A stretch of 64,000 nucleotides of DNA, from NCBI GenBank assembly GCA_001717545.1, contig CP017039.1:2542001-2606000 (forward strand), read 5' to 3'. This stretch comes from Anaerolineaceae bacterium oral taxon 439. Lineage in GTDB: Bacteria > Chloroflexota > Anaerolineae > Anaerolineales > Anaerolineaceae. Under the pieces are notes generated by a model. The model was not told the DNA's origin and ran no database searches. It saw only the letters and a program-made list of their open reading frames with translations. A program made the position numbers and the translations under genes. Every line of letters begins with the position of its first letter. Position 1 is the stretch's first letter. Shown here in pieces: positions 1 through 12,696 of this stretch.

Positions 1-368
1 TATTCTTCAAGGACCCGCCAGGCCGCGTACACGTTGCCAAACGGCCAATGCAGCAGGACAAGATCCAGATAATCCATCCCCAGCTTCCGCAGCGACCCGT
101 CCAGGCTCGCGCGGCAATCCTCCGTTTCGAAACTCCGGAACCAGACCTTCGTCGTAACGAACAGCTCCTCGCGGGCGACGCCGCAATTCTTAATCGCCGC
201 GCCCACCGCCGCTTCGTTATCATAAAATTGCGCCGTGTCGATCAGGCGGTACCCGGCCCCGATCGCAGTCGTCACGCTCCGTTCGCATTCGGCCGGGTCT
301 TTCACTTTATACGTTCCAAATCCAAAAACCGGCATCTCTACGCCGTTATTCAATTTAATTTTTTCCAT
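1..368 (-). CDS. aldo/keto reductase (3'-truncated by the window edge)
   Basis: This is the N-terminal 122 residues of an NAD(P)H-dependent aldo/keto reductase, a cytoplasmic TIM-barrel enzyme that reduces aldehydes or ketones. The visible part has the family's catalytic tetrad in order: Asp44 and Tyr49 in DTAQFYDNE, Lys74 in TTKVW and His107 in LLHWP. The start at 368 is supported by an AAGGAG ribosome-binding site about 12 bases upstream (minus strand) and by the conserved opening with NNGVEMPVFGFGTY. The rest of the gene lies beyond base 1. The substrate cannot be told from the sequence; the closest general type is the 2,5-diketo-gluconate/glyoxal reductase branch of the family. Confidence 0.9.
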   Translation of the reverse strand, partial: MEKIKLNNGVEMPVFGFGTYKVKDPAECERSVTTAIGAGYRLIDTAQFYDNEAAVGAAIKNCGVAREELFVTTKVWFRSFETEDCRASLDGSLRKLGMDYLDLVLLHWPFGNVYAAWRVLEE

Positions 369-590
369 CCTGTAAATATTCTCCTTTTTCAAAATCCGCG
401 CGGTCGTAAGCTGATTATACCCTCCGCGCGCCGCTAAACGCCGAACCGGACCAAATCGGCAGAACGGGACCTGAGATTCGTCTATACTTTACGTGACTTT
501 CATTAGGGAATGCGGATTTTTGACGCAATCTTAGCTATAATTAAGCTGAAAGCACGGCCAATCACTATTTCAGACCAGAAAGGAAATCTT

Positions 591-2156
591 ATGAAAAATC
601 GAATACTCTCTATTGTTCTCGTCGTTGTTCTTCTCGCCGCGACAGTCCTGACCGTCAGCGCACAGGACCTTGAACCGATTACGCTCACGATCATAGGGAC
701 CAACGACATACACGCCAACTATGCTGAAACGCCGGATCGGGTCGACGAAGGCCAGGTCGCCACGACCGGGAAGATCGGCTACGCAAAAATCAGCGCCTAT
801 AAGAAAGCGCTTGAGGAAAACGGGCCGGTCCTTCTCCTCGACGGCGGCGATACGACGCATGGACAGGTCTTCGCGACGCTCATGCAGGGCGAATCGATTA
901 TCATGCTCATGAACGAAGCCGGATACGACGCGATGGTTCCCGGGAATCATGACTTCAATTATGGCTATGAGCAGCTGCGCGAGCTCGAATACATGGCGGA
1001 GTTCCCGATCCTGGCGGCGAACGTTGTTTTCGCCGATACCGGGATGAGCCTGCTCCCCGAATATTCGATCCTGGCGATCGACGGGATCAAAGTCGGCGTC
1101 TTCGGTATCGCCACGCCGGAAACGCTGTATAAGAGCTCGCCGATTAATACGAAAGGCCTCGAATTCCTCGACCCGGCTGAAACCGCCGCGAAAATGGCCG
1201 AATTCCTCGATCCGCATGTCGACGTCGTCGTCTGCCTGACGCATATGGGGATCGACGAAGGAAGCGAATTCGTCAGCACCGATATCGCGGAAGCGACCGA
1301 TAAAATTGACGTTATTATCGACGGCCATAGCCACACGAAGCTTGAAAAACCGATTATGATCGGAGACACCATGATCGTTCAGGCGGGCGAACACGGCCGT
1401 TTCCTGGATCAGGTTGAAATCGAGCTCCAGCCGGCGTCCGAGCGAACCGGACGCATGGAAATCCTGAATAAAAGCGCCAGGCTGGTCTCGTTTGAAGACC
1501 TGCTCGATCTTGAGCCCGATCCGGAGATCGTCGAAACGATCGCGGCGATCGATAAATTGATCGACGAGGTCGCGAGCGTCGTCGTCGGAGAATCGGCGAT
1601 CGATCTCGACGGAGAACGCGAAACGAACCGGGCGAGCGAAACCAATTTAGGAGACCTGACGACCGACGCCATGCTCGAAGCGACCGGCGCCGACGTCGCG
1701 ATTACGAACGGCGGCGGTATCCGCGCGTCGATCCCCGCCGGCGATATCACGGTCGGTCAGATTATTACGACCTTCCCGTTCGGGAATTACGTCGTAACCC
1801 TCGAAACGACGGGGCAGGATCTCCTCGACGCCATGGAACATGGGCTAAGGGTTTATCCTGAACCGAACGGCGGCTTCCCACAGATCGCCGGAATGACCGT
1901 CAAGTTTGATCCCGCCAGGGAACCCGGCTCCCGTGTCGTTGAACTCCTCGTCAACGGCGAACCGGTCGATCCGGAAAAGACCTATATCATGGCGACAAAT
2001 AACTTCCTTGCCGTCGGCGGCGATCAGTACGAAATGTTCACGGATAATAAAATCGCGGGCGAATTCAACGCGCTTGACGAGATCTTAGCGGATTACCTGA
2101 GCGCGCATGAAATCAGCGAGATTCCGGTCGGCGAACGGATCATCGCCATCGAATAA
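591..2156 (+). CDS. secreted 5'-nucleotidase / UDP-sugar hydrolase family phosphoesterase
   Basis: A 521-residue exported metallophosphoesterase likely to dephosphorylate nucleotides outside the cell for nucleoside and phosphate salvage. Residues 1-24 form a signal peptide (MKN, hydrophobic core, SA-Q). The metallophosphatase domain has the ordered metal motifs TNDIH (Asp39, His41), GGDTTHGQ near 85, GNHDFNYG near 117, and DGHSH near 245. The C-terminal 5'-nucleotidase domain has TNGGGIR near 372 and GGDQY near 476, which bind the nucleotide base and sugar. The start at 591 is chosen because AAAGGAAAT precedes it and the signal peptide begins there; an in-frame upstream ATG at 510 would add 27 uncharacteristic residues. 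A TATAAT box at 536-541 may be its -10 element, but no properly spaced -35 is seen. A hairpin terminator follows. Confidence 0.93.
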   Translation: MKNRILSIVLVVVLLAATVLTVSAQDLEPITLTIIGTNDIHANYAETPDRVDEGQVATTGKIGYAKISAYKKALEENGPVLLLDGGDTTHGQVFATLMQGESIIMLMNEAGYDAMVPGNHDFNYGYEQLRELEYMAEFPILAANVVFADTGMSLLPEYSILAIDGIKVGVFGIATPETLYKSSPINTKGLEFLDPAETAAKMAEFLDPHVDVVVCLTHMGIDEGSEFVSTDIAEATDKIDVIIDGHSHTKLEKPIMIGDTMIVQAGEHGRFLDQVEIELQPASERTGRMEILNKSARLVSFEDLLDLEPDPEIVETIAAIDKLIDEVASVVVGESAIDLDGERETNRASETNLGDLTTDAMLEATGADVAITNGGGIRASIPAGDITVGQIITTFPFGNYVVTLETTGQDLLDAMEHGLRVYPEPNGGFPQIAGMTVKFDPAREPGSRVVELLVNGEPVDPEKTYIMATNNFLAVGGDQYEMFTDNKIAGEFNALDEILADYLSAHEISEIPVGERIIAIE

Positions 2157-2172
2157 ACAATTCTTTATTGAC

Positions 2173-2240
2173 GGGAGAAAGCGATTTTCCTCGCTTTCTC
2201 CCAACCAATAAGCCGCGTTCCTGAACGCGGTCTGGTTTTC
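2173..2240 (+). terminator. paired hairpins after the 5'-nucleotidase gene
   Basis: A perfect 12-bp inverted repeat (GGGAGAAAGCGA at 2173-2184, matching arm at 2191-2202, 6-base loop) is followed by a second hairpin (CCGCGTT at 2213-2219, AACGCGG at 2224-2230) and a short T-rich stretch ending TTTTC. The second hairpin looks like the functional terminator; the first lacks a T tract. Confidence 0.6.
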
Positions 2241-2285
2241 GGCGATTCTGCCGCTTCTTCCCTGAAACCCTATTAAAATTATGGC

Positions 2286-3875
2286 ATGAACATAAATATT
2301 TTCTCTCAAAAGTCAGATCAACCTGACTCCGGTTGGGAACGGGCCCGGATCGACGAAGTCACACGACGGCGGGAAGCAGCGCGTCTCGGCGGCGGTCAGG
2401 CCCGTATCGATAAGCAGCACGCGTCCGGAAAGCTCACGGCACGGGAACGGATCGACCTTCTTTTCGACCCGGGGACGTTTATTGAGCTGAACGACCTGAT
2501 GATTTCCCGGATTACCGATTTCGGCATGGACCAGAAGGCGCATCCGGGCGACGGCGTCGTTACCGGCTACGGAAAGATCGACGGGCGTCTCGTTTTCGTC
2601 TCTTCGCAGGATTTCACGGTATCAGGCGGCAGCCTCGGCGAATATCACGCGAAACGTATTACCAACGTCATGGATAAGGCGATCGAGGTCGGCGCGCCGT
2701 TTATCACGATCAACGACAGCGGCGGCGCGCGAATCGAAGAGGGGCTCGACGGGCTCCTCGGGTACAGCGAAATCTTCAAACGCAATACCTGGGCGTCCGG
2801 CGTCATTCCGCAGATCGCGGTCATTATGGGCCCATGCGCCGGTGGCGCCTGTTACTCGCCTGCGATCTGCGACTTTATCTTTATGACCGAGGCCCATGCG
2901 CAAATGTACATCACCGGTCCGGCGGTCGTCAAGACGGTCACCGGCGAGGAAATCACGATGCAGGAGCTTGGCGGCGCAGCGGTTCACATGGAAAAAAGCG
3001 GCGTCGCGCATTTCGCCTGTGAAGACGACCGCGCCTGCCTCGAAGGAGTACGCCGCCTGCTGTCCTATCTTCCGCGGAACTGCCGCGAAACGCCGGCCGC
3101 GATCGATCCCGCAGGATCGGACCTGAGCGCGAGGCTGGAACGGATCATCCCGGAAGATAAGTCGACCCCATACAATATTAAAGACGTTATCGCCGCGCTC
3201 GCCGACGAAGACAGCTTTCTCGAAGTTCAGCCGTCGTTCGCGCTGAATATCGTCGTGGGCTTCGCCCGGCTGAACGGAAAAACGATCGGAATAGTCGCCA
3301 ACCAGCCGAACTTCATGGCCGGGGCGATCGATTATCATGCTTCCGATAAGGCCGCCCGCTTTATCCGCTTCTGCGACTGCTTCAATATTCCGCTCCTGAC
3401 GCTCGTCGACGTTCCCGCTTTTCTTCCCGGAAGCGATCAGGAACATAACGGGATTATCCGCCACGGCGCGAAGCTCCTTTACGCGTACGCCGAAGCGACC
3501 GTCGCGAAAATCAGTCTCATCTTGCGCAAGGGCTACGGCGGCGCGCTCCTGGCAATGAACTCAAAGACGATCGGCGCGGATGTCGTTTACGCGTTGCCGA
3601 CCGCGGAAATGGCAGTCATGGGCGCTGAAGGCGCGGTCAACATCGTTTTCAGGAAGGATATCAGCGCTGCGTCCGACCCCACCGCGAAACGCGCGGAATT
3701 CGTCGAAGCGTACGAGAAAAAGTTCCTGAACCCGTATCGCGCCGCTGCGCGCGGATTCGTCGACGAAGTCATCCTGCCGGGCGAATCGCGGAGCCGCCTG
3801 ATCGCCGCGTTTGAGATGCTGAAAAATAAGCGCCAGTCCCGCCCCGAGAAAAAGCACGGGAATATCCCGTTGTAA
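2286..3875 (+). CDS. acyl-CoA carboxylase carboxyltransferase subunit (propionyl/methylmalonyl-CoA type)
   Basis: A 529-residue carboxyltransferase of the PccB/MmdA family, which moves CO2 between biotin and an acyl-CoA. Recognisable parts are the N-terminal GKLTARERIDLLFDPGTF block, the crotonase-fold N half with SSQDFTVSGGSLGE and GPCAGGACYSPA (oxyanion-hole glycines), the C half with KGYGGA, and the classic KHGNIPL C-terminus. Length is normal for the family. No biotin carboxylase or biotin carrier gene is next to it, so partner subunits must be elsewhere. It could serve propionyl-CoA carboxylation or a Na+-pumping methylmalonyl-CoA decarboxylase; the sequence alone does not decide. No Shine-Dalgarno is visible, and a -10-like TAAAAT at 2274-2279 ends six bases before the ATG, so the mRNA may be leaderless. 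Confidence 0.92.
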   Translation: MNINIFSQKSDQPDSGWERARIDEVTRRREAARLGGGQARIDKQHASGKLTARERIDLLFDPGTFIELNDLMISRITDFGMDQKAHPGDGVVTGYGKIDGRLVFVSSQDFTVSGGSLGEYHAKRITNVMDKAIEVGAPFITINDSGGARIEEGLDGLLGYSEIFKRNTWASGVIPQIAVIMGPCAGGACYSPAICDFIFMTEAHAQMYITGPAVVKTVTGEEITMQELGGAAVHMEKSGVAHFACEDDRACLEGVRRLLSYLPRNCRETPAAIDPAGSDLSARLERIIPEDKSTPYNIKDVIAALADEDSFLEVQPSFALNIVVGFARLNGKTIGIVANQPNFMAGAIDYHASDKAARFIRFCDCFNIPLLTLVDVPAFLPGSDQEHNGIIRHGAKLLYAYAEATVAKISLILRKGYGGALLAMNSKTIGADVVYALPTAEMAVMGAEGAVNIVFRKDISAASDPTAKRAEFVEAYEKKFLNPYRAAARGFVDEVILPGESRSRLIAAFEMLKNKRQSRPEKKHGNIPL

Positions 3876-3941
3876 CGCAGTTCTCCCTCTACCACAACCT
3901 CCCGAATTTTGCAACAGACATTTCGCCCATGCGCGAAAGCA

Positions 3942-3950
3942 TGCTATAAT
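3942..3950 (+). promoter_or_regulatory. extended -10 promoter of rpoB
   Basis: TGCTATAAT (TATAAT at 3945-3950 preceded by TGn) lies about 100 bases upstream of the rpoB start, with no good -35 at the usual distance, so it resembles an extended -10 promoter. The roughly 90-base leader contains no clear hairpin with a T tract. Confidence 0.55.
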
Positions 3951-4047
3951 AGTTTTCCTGTCGGTATGACTTTCCATCGTGCGGGTCGTTTTGTTGCGCC
4001 GAAACTGTCCTCGACTATCGGAAATCTTTTATCAGGAGGCTTGTTCC

Positions 4048-7995
<3,948 letters not shown>

Positions 7996-8014
7996 CACCG
8001 ACGTCGTCTGAAGA

Positions 8015-8048
8015 AAAAAATGGGGCTCTGTACGGAGCCTCATTTTTT
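8015..8048. terminator. bidirectional terminator between rpoB and the convergent epimerase gene
   Basis: Arms 8021-8028 and 8035-8042 pair over 8 bp (one G-T) around a 6-base loop and are flanked by A6 (8015-8020) and T6 (8043-8048), so the structure terminates in both directions. It overlaps the last base of the minus-strand epimerase stop codon at 8048-8050. Confidence 0.9.
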
Positions 8049-9064
8049 CAGATCTCGTTCTTTTCCAGCTTCCGCGTCAGCCAGGCGATCGTATCCCGCG
8101 CCGTTTCCTCAAGGCTCCGCGTCGTGTACCCCAGTTCGGACGCGGCTTTCGCGTGAGAAAAAAGCGCGTTCTGCGACAGCGTGTAAAGCGAATAGCGGGT
8201 AAACAGCGGCGACGACTTCCGAATCCTGGAAATCAGCGTAACCAGCGGAATGAACAGTCTCGTAAACCGGATCGGTAAATAAATCCGCGTCCGCGCCTTC
8301 CCAGCCGCCGCGGCGAGCGCGTCCAAAAACTCGCGGATCATATAGAACCGTCCGGTCAACAGGTATGTCTCCCCGCCCCGTCCGCTTCGCAGCGCGCCGA
8401 GAATTCCTTTAGCGACGTCGCGAACGTCGACGAAATCGAACCCGCCGCGGACCGCAATCGGCATCTTCCCTTTGAAGAAATCAACCGCCAATTTCATCAT
8501 CTTCCCGCTCATCGGCGAATCCGGTCCGATAATTCCCGACGGATGAACGACGAGCGCGTCCATCCCCGACGACGCCTCGTCCAGGACCGCCTGCGTCGCG
8601 ATCGCTTTCGTCCGGGCGTAATCCCCGACGACCTGACTCGGATCGAAACGCGAAATTTCGGTCTGAACCGTTCCTTTCGGAAGCTCGGGAAGCGCATGAA
8701 CCGAGGAAACGTAGACGAACCGGCGGACCGCGGCGTCCTTCGCCGCCGCCAGCAGCGTCTTCGTCCCATTAACGTTGACATCGTACACGCGCGGATCGTC
8801 GCGATCCGCGATCGAAATCAGCCCGGCGCAATGAATCACGTTCATCTCTGTACCGCTATCGCGCGTCAGCAGCGCGTCGACGTCGGCCCGATCGCGAATA
8901 TCGCCATAGTATATTTCCGGCGCCGACTTCGAGCCGTCCGGATTAACGTACGTTTCTCCCGAAAGCAGGAGCGCACGTACCTTCTCTCCAGCCGCCATTA
9001 AGTAACTGACGACGAACCTGCCTAAATGACCCGCCGCTCCGGTGACGGCGATAATCCGATTCAT
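8048..9064 (-). CDS. NAD(P)-dependent epimerase/dehydratase family protein
   Basis: A 338-residue extended short-chain dehydrogenase acting on a nucleotide-sugar, dihydroflavonol-like or steroid-like substrate. The N-terminal Rossmann fold has TGAAGHLG (residues 7-14), the GxxGxxG NAD(P) motif. Around 120-150 it carries YVSSVHALPE and then DYARTKA, the catalytic Tyr-x3-Lys. The sequence resembles dihydroflavonol-4-reductase/3-beta-HSD-like members rather than GalE. The start at 9064 has AGGAGG a few bases upstream; an upstream in-frame start at 9109 has none. The gene converges on rpoB and shares its terminator. Substrate unknown. Confidence 0.85.
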   Translation of the reverse strand: MNRIIAVTGAAGHLGRFVVSYLMAAGEKVRALLLSGETYVNPDGSKSAPEIYYGDIRDRADVDALLTRDSGTEMNVIHCAGLISIADRDDPRVYDVNVNGTKTLLAAAKDAAVRRFVYVSSVHALPELPKGTVQTEISRFDPSQVVGDYARTKAIATQAVLDEASSGMDALVVHPSGIIGPDSPMSGKMMKLAVDFFKGKMPIAVRGGFDFVDVRDVAKGILGALRSGRGGETYLLTGRFYMIREFLDALAAAAGKARTRIYLPIRFTRLFIPLVTLISRIRKSSPLFTRYSLYTLSQNALFSHAKAASELGYTTRSLEETARDTIAWLTRKLEKNEI

Positions 9065-9259
9065 AGCGCCTCCTCTCCGAAACAGCCTGGGACTACCTCC
9101 TGTTTTCAAGCGTCTTCCTGATCCCGCAGCTCAACCTGTCGCTTATCTGGAAAGCCCTCGAAAAAACCGGAAGCCGCCCCGAGCCGCCCGGATCATATTC
9201 ATCAATATCGCATTTGGATTATAACATTTTATCGCCCCGGATCAATCTATTCGAACGTG

Positions 9260-11368
9260 TCATTCAGCTGTATCAATCGAAATCGGGCAGCAGCATTTCT
9301 CAGGGACATACGTTTTCCGCTCGCTGAATTCACGCGCCTTCCCGTCGTTCCAGTTCCGAACCGGACGATAATATCCGGTAATCCGGCTGTAAACCTCGGT
9401 CGCCATCCCGCAGATCGGACAATGCGCATGTTCCCCCTTCAGATAGCCATGCTCCGCGCAGATCGAATATGTCGGCGACAGCGTATAGTAGGGCAGCGAA
9501 TAATTTTCCGCGATCGTCCGGACGAGCGATTTCGTCGCCTGCCAGTCGGGCATCTTCTCGCCAAGAAAAACGTGAAAGACCGTCCCCGACGTATACAGCG
9601 GCTGAAGCTCATCCTGCAAATCGAGCGCGGCGAAAACGTCGTCGCTGAACGAAACCGGCAGGTGCGAGCTGTTCGTGTAATATGGGGCGTCGGACCCCTC
9701 GCCCGCCGTCCGAATTCCCGGGTACCGCTCCTTGTCATGCTTCGCGAATCGATACGCGGTCGATTCCGCCGGCGTCGCTTCCAGGTTATATAAATCGCCG
9801 TATCGCACCTGATACGTCTGGAGCCGCGCACGCATGAAGTTCAGCACCCGTTTCGCAAAGTCCATCGATTCCCGACGGCTCAGGTCAACCCCAATCCACC
9901 CCGCGTTCAGGCAAGCCTCGTTCATTCCGACAATCCCGATCGTCGAAAAATGATTCCGGAGCGTCCCCAGATAGCGCTTCGTATACGGATAAAAATCCGC
10001 GTTCATCAAGTCGGTAACGACCTTCCGCTTGATCGACAACGACCGTGCCGCGATATCCATCCGCGCCGCCAGCAGCTCGAAAAACGCCGTCTCATCCGCT
10101 GAAATAAACGCGATCTGAGGCAGATTGATCGTGACGACGCCGACCGAACCGGTATTTTCGCCGCTCCCGAAAAATCCGCCGCTCTTCTTCCGCAGCTCGC
10201 GTAAATCAAGCCGCAGCCGGCAGCACATGCTGCGAATGTCGCTCGGCTGCATGTCGCTGTTGACGTAGTTCGAGAAGTACGGCGTCCCGTATTTCCCGGC
10301 CAGTTCAAACAGCAGCCGCTGGTTATCATTTCGCGCCAGCTCGAATTCTTTCGTAATCGAATAGGTCGGGATCGGATACTGGAAGCCGCGGCCGTTCGCG
10401 TCCCCATCGAGCATCGTCTCCAGAAACGCGCGGTTGACCATATCCATTTCAGGCTGACAGTCGCCATAAGTAAAATCCATCATTTTCCCGCCGACGACCG
10501 CGGGCTGGTCCGCCTGATCCTCCGGGACGATCCAGTCCAGCGTGATATTTGAAAAAGGCGCCTGCGTCCCCCATCGGCTCGGCGTATTCACGCCGTAAAC
10601 GAACGACTCAATACATTTCTTAACCTGATCATACGAAAGGCGGTCGGTACGGACGAACGGCGCGAGAAAGGTATCGAACGAAGAAAACGCCTGCGCCCCG
10701 GCCCATTCATTCTGCATGATACCCAGAAAATTGACCATCTGGTTGCAGAGGACCGAAAGGTGCTTCGCAGGCGAAGAAGTAATCTTGCCCTCGATTCCGC
10801 CCAGCCCCTCCGAGATCAGCTGTTTCAGCGACCAGCCGGCGCAGTACCCGGTCAGCATCGACAGATCATGCAGGTGAATCGCGCAGGAACGATGCGCGTC
10901 GGAGATCTCCTGATCATAAATTTCTGAGAGCCAATAATTTGCGGTAATCGTCCCCGAATTACTCAAAATCAGCCCGCCGACCGAGTACGTCACCGTCGAA
11001 TTTTCCTTTACCCGCCAATCCGCGACCTTCAGATAATCGTCGACCGTCTTTTTATAGTCCAGCAGCGTTGACGCGGCCGAACGGATATTCGCGTGCTGTT
11101 TCCTGTAAAGGATGTAAGCCCGCGCGACTTCAACGAAACCGGATTGCATCAGGACCCTTTCGACGCTGTCCTGAATCGTTTCCACCGAAATCCTGCAATC
11201 CTCGCTCCGTTCGACAAAATCAGCGACCACGCGCAGCGTCAGCAGCTCCAGAACGTCGCCGCTGACCGCCGTTCCGGTCGAAACGAACGCCTTCTCCATG
11301 GCCGTCTGAATCTTCTGCGAATCGAAGTCAACGGTCGACCCGTCTCTTTTTTCAATCATGAATTTCAT
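9260..11368 (-). CDS. nrdD: anaerobic (class III) ribonucleoside-triphosphate reductase
   Basis: A 702-residue glycyl-radical enzyme that reduces ribonucleoside triphosphates to deoxyribonucleotides for DNA synthesis without oxygen. Residues 1-90 form an ATP-cone allosteric domain (IEKRDGSTVDFD at the start). The C-terminal zinc site has Cys637, Cys650 and Cys653 with nearby histidines (GYLKGEHAHCPICG). The radical glycine is Gly665 in SRITGYYRPV. The ending KCCCP is Cys-rich. The start at 11368 is supported by GGAG eight bases upstream. The gene begins 3 bases after the nrdG stop, so the two are co-transcribed (nrdG first) and share the cobalamin-riboswitch leader. It needs NrdG and S-adenosylmethionine for activation and is destroyed by oxygen. 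Confidence 0.98.
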   Translation of the reverse strand: MKFMIEKRDGSTVDFDSQKIQTAMEKAFVSTGTAVSGDVLELLTLRVVADFVERSEDCRISVETIQDSVERVLMQSGFVEVARAYILYRKQHANIRSAASTLLDYKKTVDDYLKVADWRVKENSTVTYSVGGLILSNSGTITANYWLSEIYDQEISDAHRSCAIHLHDLSMLTGYCAGWSLKQLISEGLGGIEGKITSSPAKHLSVLCNQMVNFLGIMQNEWAGAQAFSSFDTFLAPFVRTDRLSYDQVKKCIESFVYGVNTPSRWGTQAPFSNITLDWIVPEDQADQPAVVGGKMMDFTYGDCQPEMDMVNRAFLETMLDGDANGRGFQYPIPTYSITKEFELARNDNQRLLFELAGKYGTPYFSNYVNSDMQPSDIRSMCCRLRLDLRELRKKSGGFFGSGENTGSVGVVTINLPQIAFISADETAFFELLAARMDIAARSLSIKRKVVTDLMNADFYPYTKRYLGTLRNHFSTIGIVGMNEACLNAGWIGVDLSRRESMDFAKRVLNFMRARLQTYQVRYGDLYNLEATPAESTAYRFAKHDKERYPGIRTAGEGSDAPYYTNSSHLPVSFSDDVFAALDLQDELQPLYTSGTVFHVFLGEKMPDWQATKSLVRTIAENYSLPYYTLSPTYSICAEHGYLKGEHAHCPICGMATEVYSRITGYYRPVRNWNDGKAREFSERKTYVPEKCCCPISIDTAE

Positions 11369-11371
11369 TTC

Positions 11372-12127
11372 TCATTCTCCTGTCTGTTCATGAATCACGT
11401 CATCGGCGAGGAATTCGCCGCGGAGCCTGACGTTCAGTCGTCCGGATCCCCGGATCCGCCCGACAATCGCGCGCAGCTCTTCCCGCGAATAGGCGCTGAG
11501 GCCCGGACGAATGACGTTCGGATTCGCTTCATACGACGAAAAAACGATCGGTTCCGCTCCAAGGCCCCAGTCCGCAATCGCGATCAGGTCTGCTTCACGA
11601 TGAAAATCGCGGACAACGGTCGTCCGGAATTCCGTCTGGACGCCGCTCCCGAGGAGCAGCCCGATCGATTCCGCGATCCGGGCCAGATCCATCGTCTCCA
11701 TTCCGCAGCTCTCGGCATAGCGCGCCGGGCAGTTCTTGATATCCATCGCGACACAGTCAACCAGCTCTTCGGAAAGAACCTCGCTCAGGCGCTCCGGGTA
11801 ATATCCGTTCGTATCCAGCTTGACTTCCACGTCCAACGCGCGAACCGCTCGCAGCAGCTCGATCCCAGCTTCGGCGGCCAACGGCTCCCCGCCGGTGACG
11901 CAGACCGCCCCCAGCGTCGCGCGCCGCTTCTCGATAAAGCGCCGAACCGTTTCCCAATCGATCCCCTCGCGATTCAGCGCGATCCGTTCCGGAAGAACCA
12001 GATCGCGGTTATAGCAGAAAGGACAGCGAAACGGACAGCCGGCGCAAAATAACACGCTACACGGACGTCCGGGGAAATCGTTGAGCGAAACCTTTTGCCA
12101 GCCTGCCAGATGAAATCCTTTCGCCAT
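11372..12127 (-). CDS. nrdG: anaerobic ribonucleotide reductase activating protein (radical SAM)
   Basis: A 251-residue radical-SAM activase that installs the glycyl radical on NrdD. The [4Fe-4S] motif Cys31-x3-Cys35-x2-Cys38 lies in CAGCPFRCPFCYNRD, and the SAM-binding GGEPL follows (VTGGEPL). The start at 12127 (MAKGFHLAGW) is chosen because it matches the family N-terminus. The frame stays open up to 12304, but that stretch is the terminator and riboswitch, not protein. The upstream GAAAGGGA is a moderate ribosome-binding site. At this length and with this domain it is closer to the NrdG2/pyruvate-formate-lyase-activase-like branch than to the 154-residue E. coli NrdG. It is first in the nrdG-nrdD operon. 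Confidence 0.94.
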   Translation of the reverse strand: MAKGFHLAGWQKVSLNDFPGRPCSVLFCAGCPFRCPFCYNRDLVLPERIALNREGIDWETVRRFIEKRRATLGAVCVTGGEPLAAEAGIELLRAVRALDVEVKLDTNGYYPERLSEVLSEELVDCVAMDIKNCPARYAESCGMETMDLARIAESIGLLLGSGVQTEFRTTVVRDFHREADLIAIADWGLGAEPIVFSSYEANPNVIRPGLSAYSREELRAIVGRIRGSGRLNVRLRGEFLADDVIHEQTGE

Positions 12128-12150
12128 TCGTCCCTTTCTTCCAGATTCAT

Positions 12151-12183
12151 AAAAAAAACCATGTCCCGACCATCGAAACATGG
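12151..12183 (-). terminator. intrinsic terminator of the cobalamin-riboswitch leader
   Basis: On the minus strand CCATGTTTCGA (12183-12173) pairs over 11 bp, with two G-T pairs, with TCGGGACATGG (12169-12159) around a TGG loop and is followed by T8. It sits between the riboswitch aptamer and the nrdG start, where an OFF-switch terminator is expected. Confidence 0.9.
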
Positions 12184-12239
12184 ATAGAAAGCAAGCTTTC
12201 ACAGCATGACTTCTTTGGTTCGAAGAAGCATTCTCGATC

Positions 12240-12330
12240 GCAATTCGACAGGTAATCGGACTTCCGGATAACCGGTCACCGTAGCGCCACTGTGCGGGAT
12301 TCACACCCGCTTCCCCCGATTCGAATCGGT
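12240..12330 (-). promoter_or_regulatory. cobalamin (B12) riboswitch controlling nrdG-nrdD
   Basis: Read on the minus strand the segment has the conserved cobalamin aptamer core: GGGAAGCGGGTGTGAATCCC, then GCACAGTGGCGC, then TACGGTGACC, and the B12-box-like AGTCCGATTACCTGTCG (12262-12246). Helices close as expected: ATTCGA (12326-12321) with TCGAAT (12248-12243), and ATCGG (12320-12316) with CCGAT (12259-12255). The aptamer is compact (about 85 nt), like the smaller variant class. It lies directly downstream of a consensus promoter and upstream of an 11-bp terminator, so ligand binding should stop transcription of the B12-independent reductase when B12 is available. Confidence 0.92.
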
Positions 12331-12345
12331 AAAATTGATACCGCG

Positions 12346-12374
12346 ATTATCGCCGATTCCGCTGAAACCGTCAA
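12346..12374 (-). promoter_or_regulatory. sigma70-type promoter of the nrdG-nrdD leader
   Basis: On the minus strand TTGACG (12374-12369), a 17-base spacer and GATAAT (12351-12346) form a near-consensus promoter. The predicted transcript start near 12339 falls just before the cobalamin aptamer. The bases from here to 12572 hold no gene I can support. Confidence 0.82.
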
Positions 12375-12572
12375 ACCGTGAAATACACGAAAGAAACGGA
12401 ATATCTGCCGATTTGAACAGGATTTATGAGCCTTTCTTCCGCCATTGGGCCCGGACAGATTTTAAAACTGGTGACGGACCTTTTGAAACGCGAGCTCGGA
12501 CGATAAAAACGGCCGGCTCAGAAAAAGAAAAGTAAGCAAGCGACAATTTTATCTATATCTATATTATTTTGA

Positions 12573-12613
12573 TATCAATAAATATTGATAAGTCTAAGAG
12601 GTATTGGTATACT
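12573..12613 (+). promoter_or_regulatory. promoter with overlapping palindromic operator candidate, sugar-phosphate transporter operon
   Basis: TTGATA (12585-12590), 17 bases and TATACT (12608-12613, preceded by TGG) make a strong promoter. A perfect inverted repeat TATCAATA-AA-TATTGATA (12573-12590) covers the -35 box, and a second overlapping palindrome TTGATATCAA lies at 12569-12578. A repressor bound here would block RNA polymerase. The regulator is not in the window. Confidence 0.75.
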
Positions 12614-12696
12614 TTTTTTGCCAAGTTAGAAAACGTAAAAAGTCTGCGTTTTTTAAATAAAATTCCATAAGAGAAAACAGAAAGGACTTTAGCAAC

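Noticed and set aside
520-541. TTGACG and TATAAT as a full promoter of the 5'-nucleotidase gene
   Set aside because: The boxes are only 10 bases apart, too close for a sigma70 promoter; TATAAT alone may still be used.
12128-12304. An N-terminal extension of nrdG through the upstream region
   Set aside because: The region folds as a cobalamin aptamer and terminator. The protein family starts at MAKGFHLAGW, and the longer version would read through the RNA elements.
12215-12330. TTCGAA-type segments resembling a tRNA T-arm
   Set aside because: There is no cloverleaf around them, and they are helices of the cobalamin aptamer.
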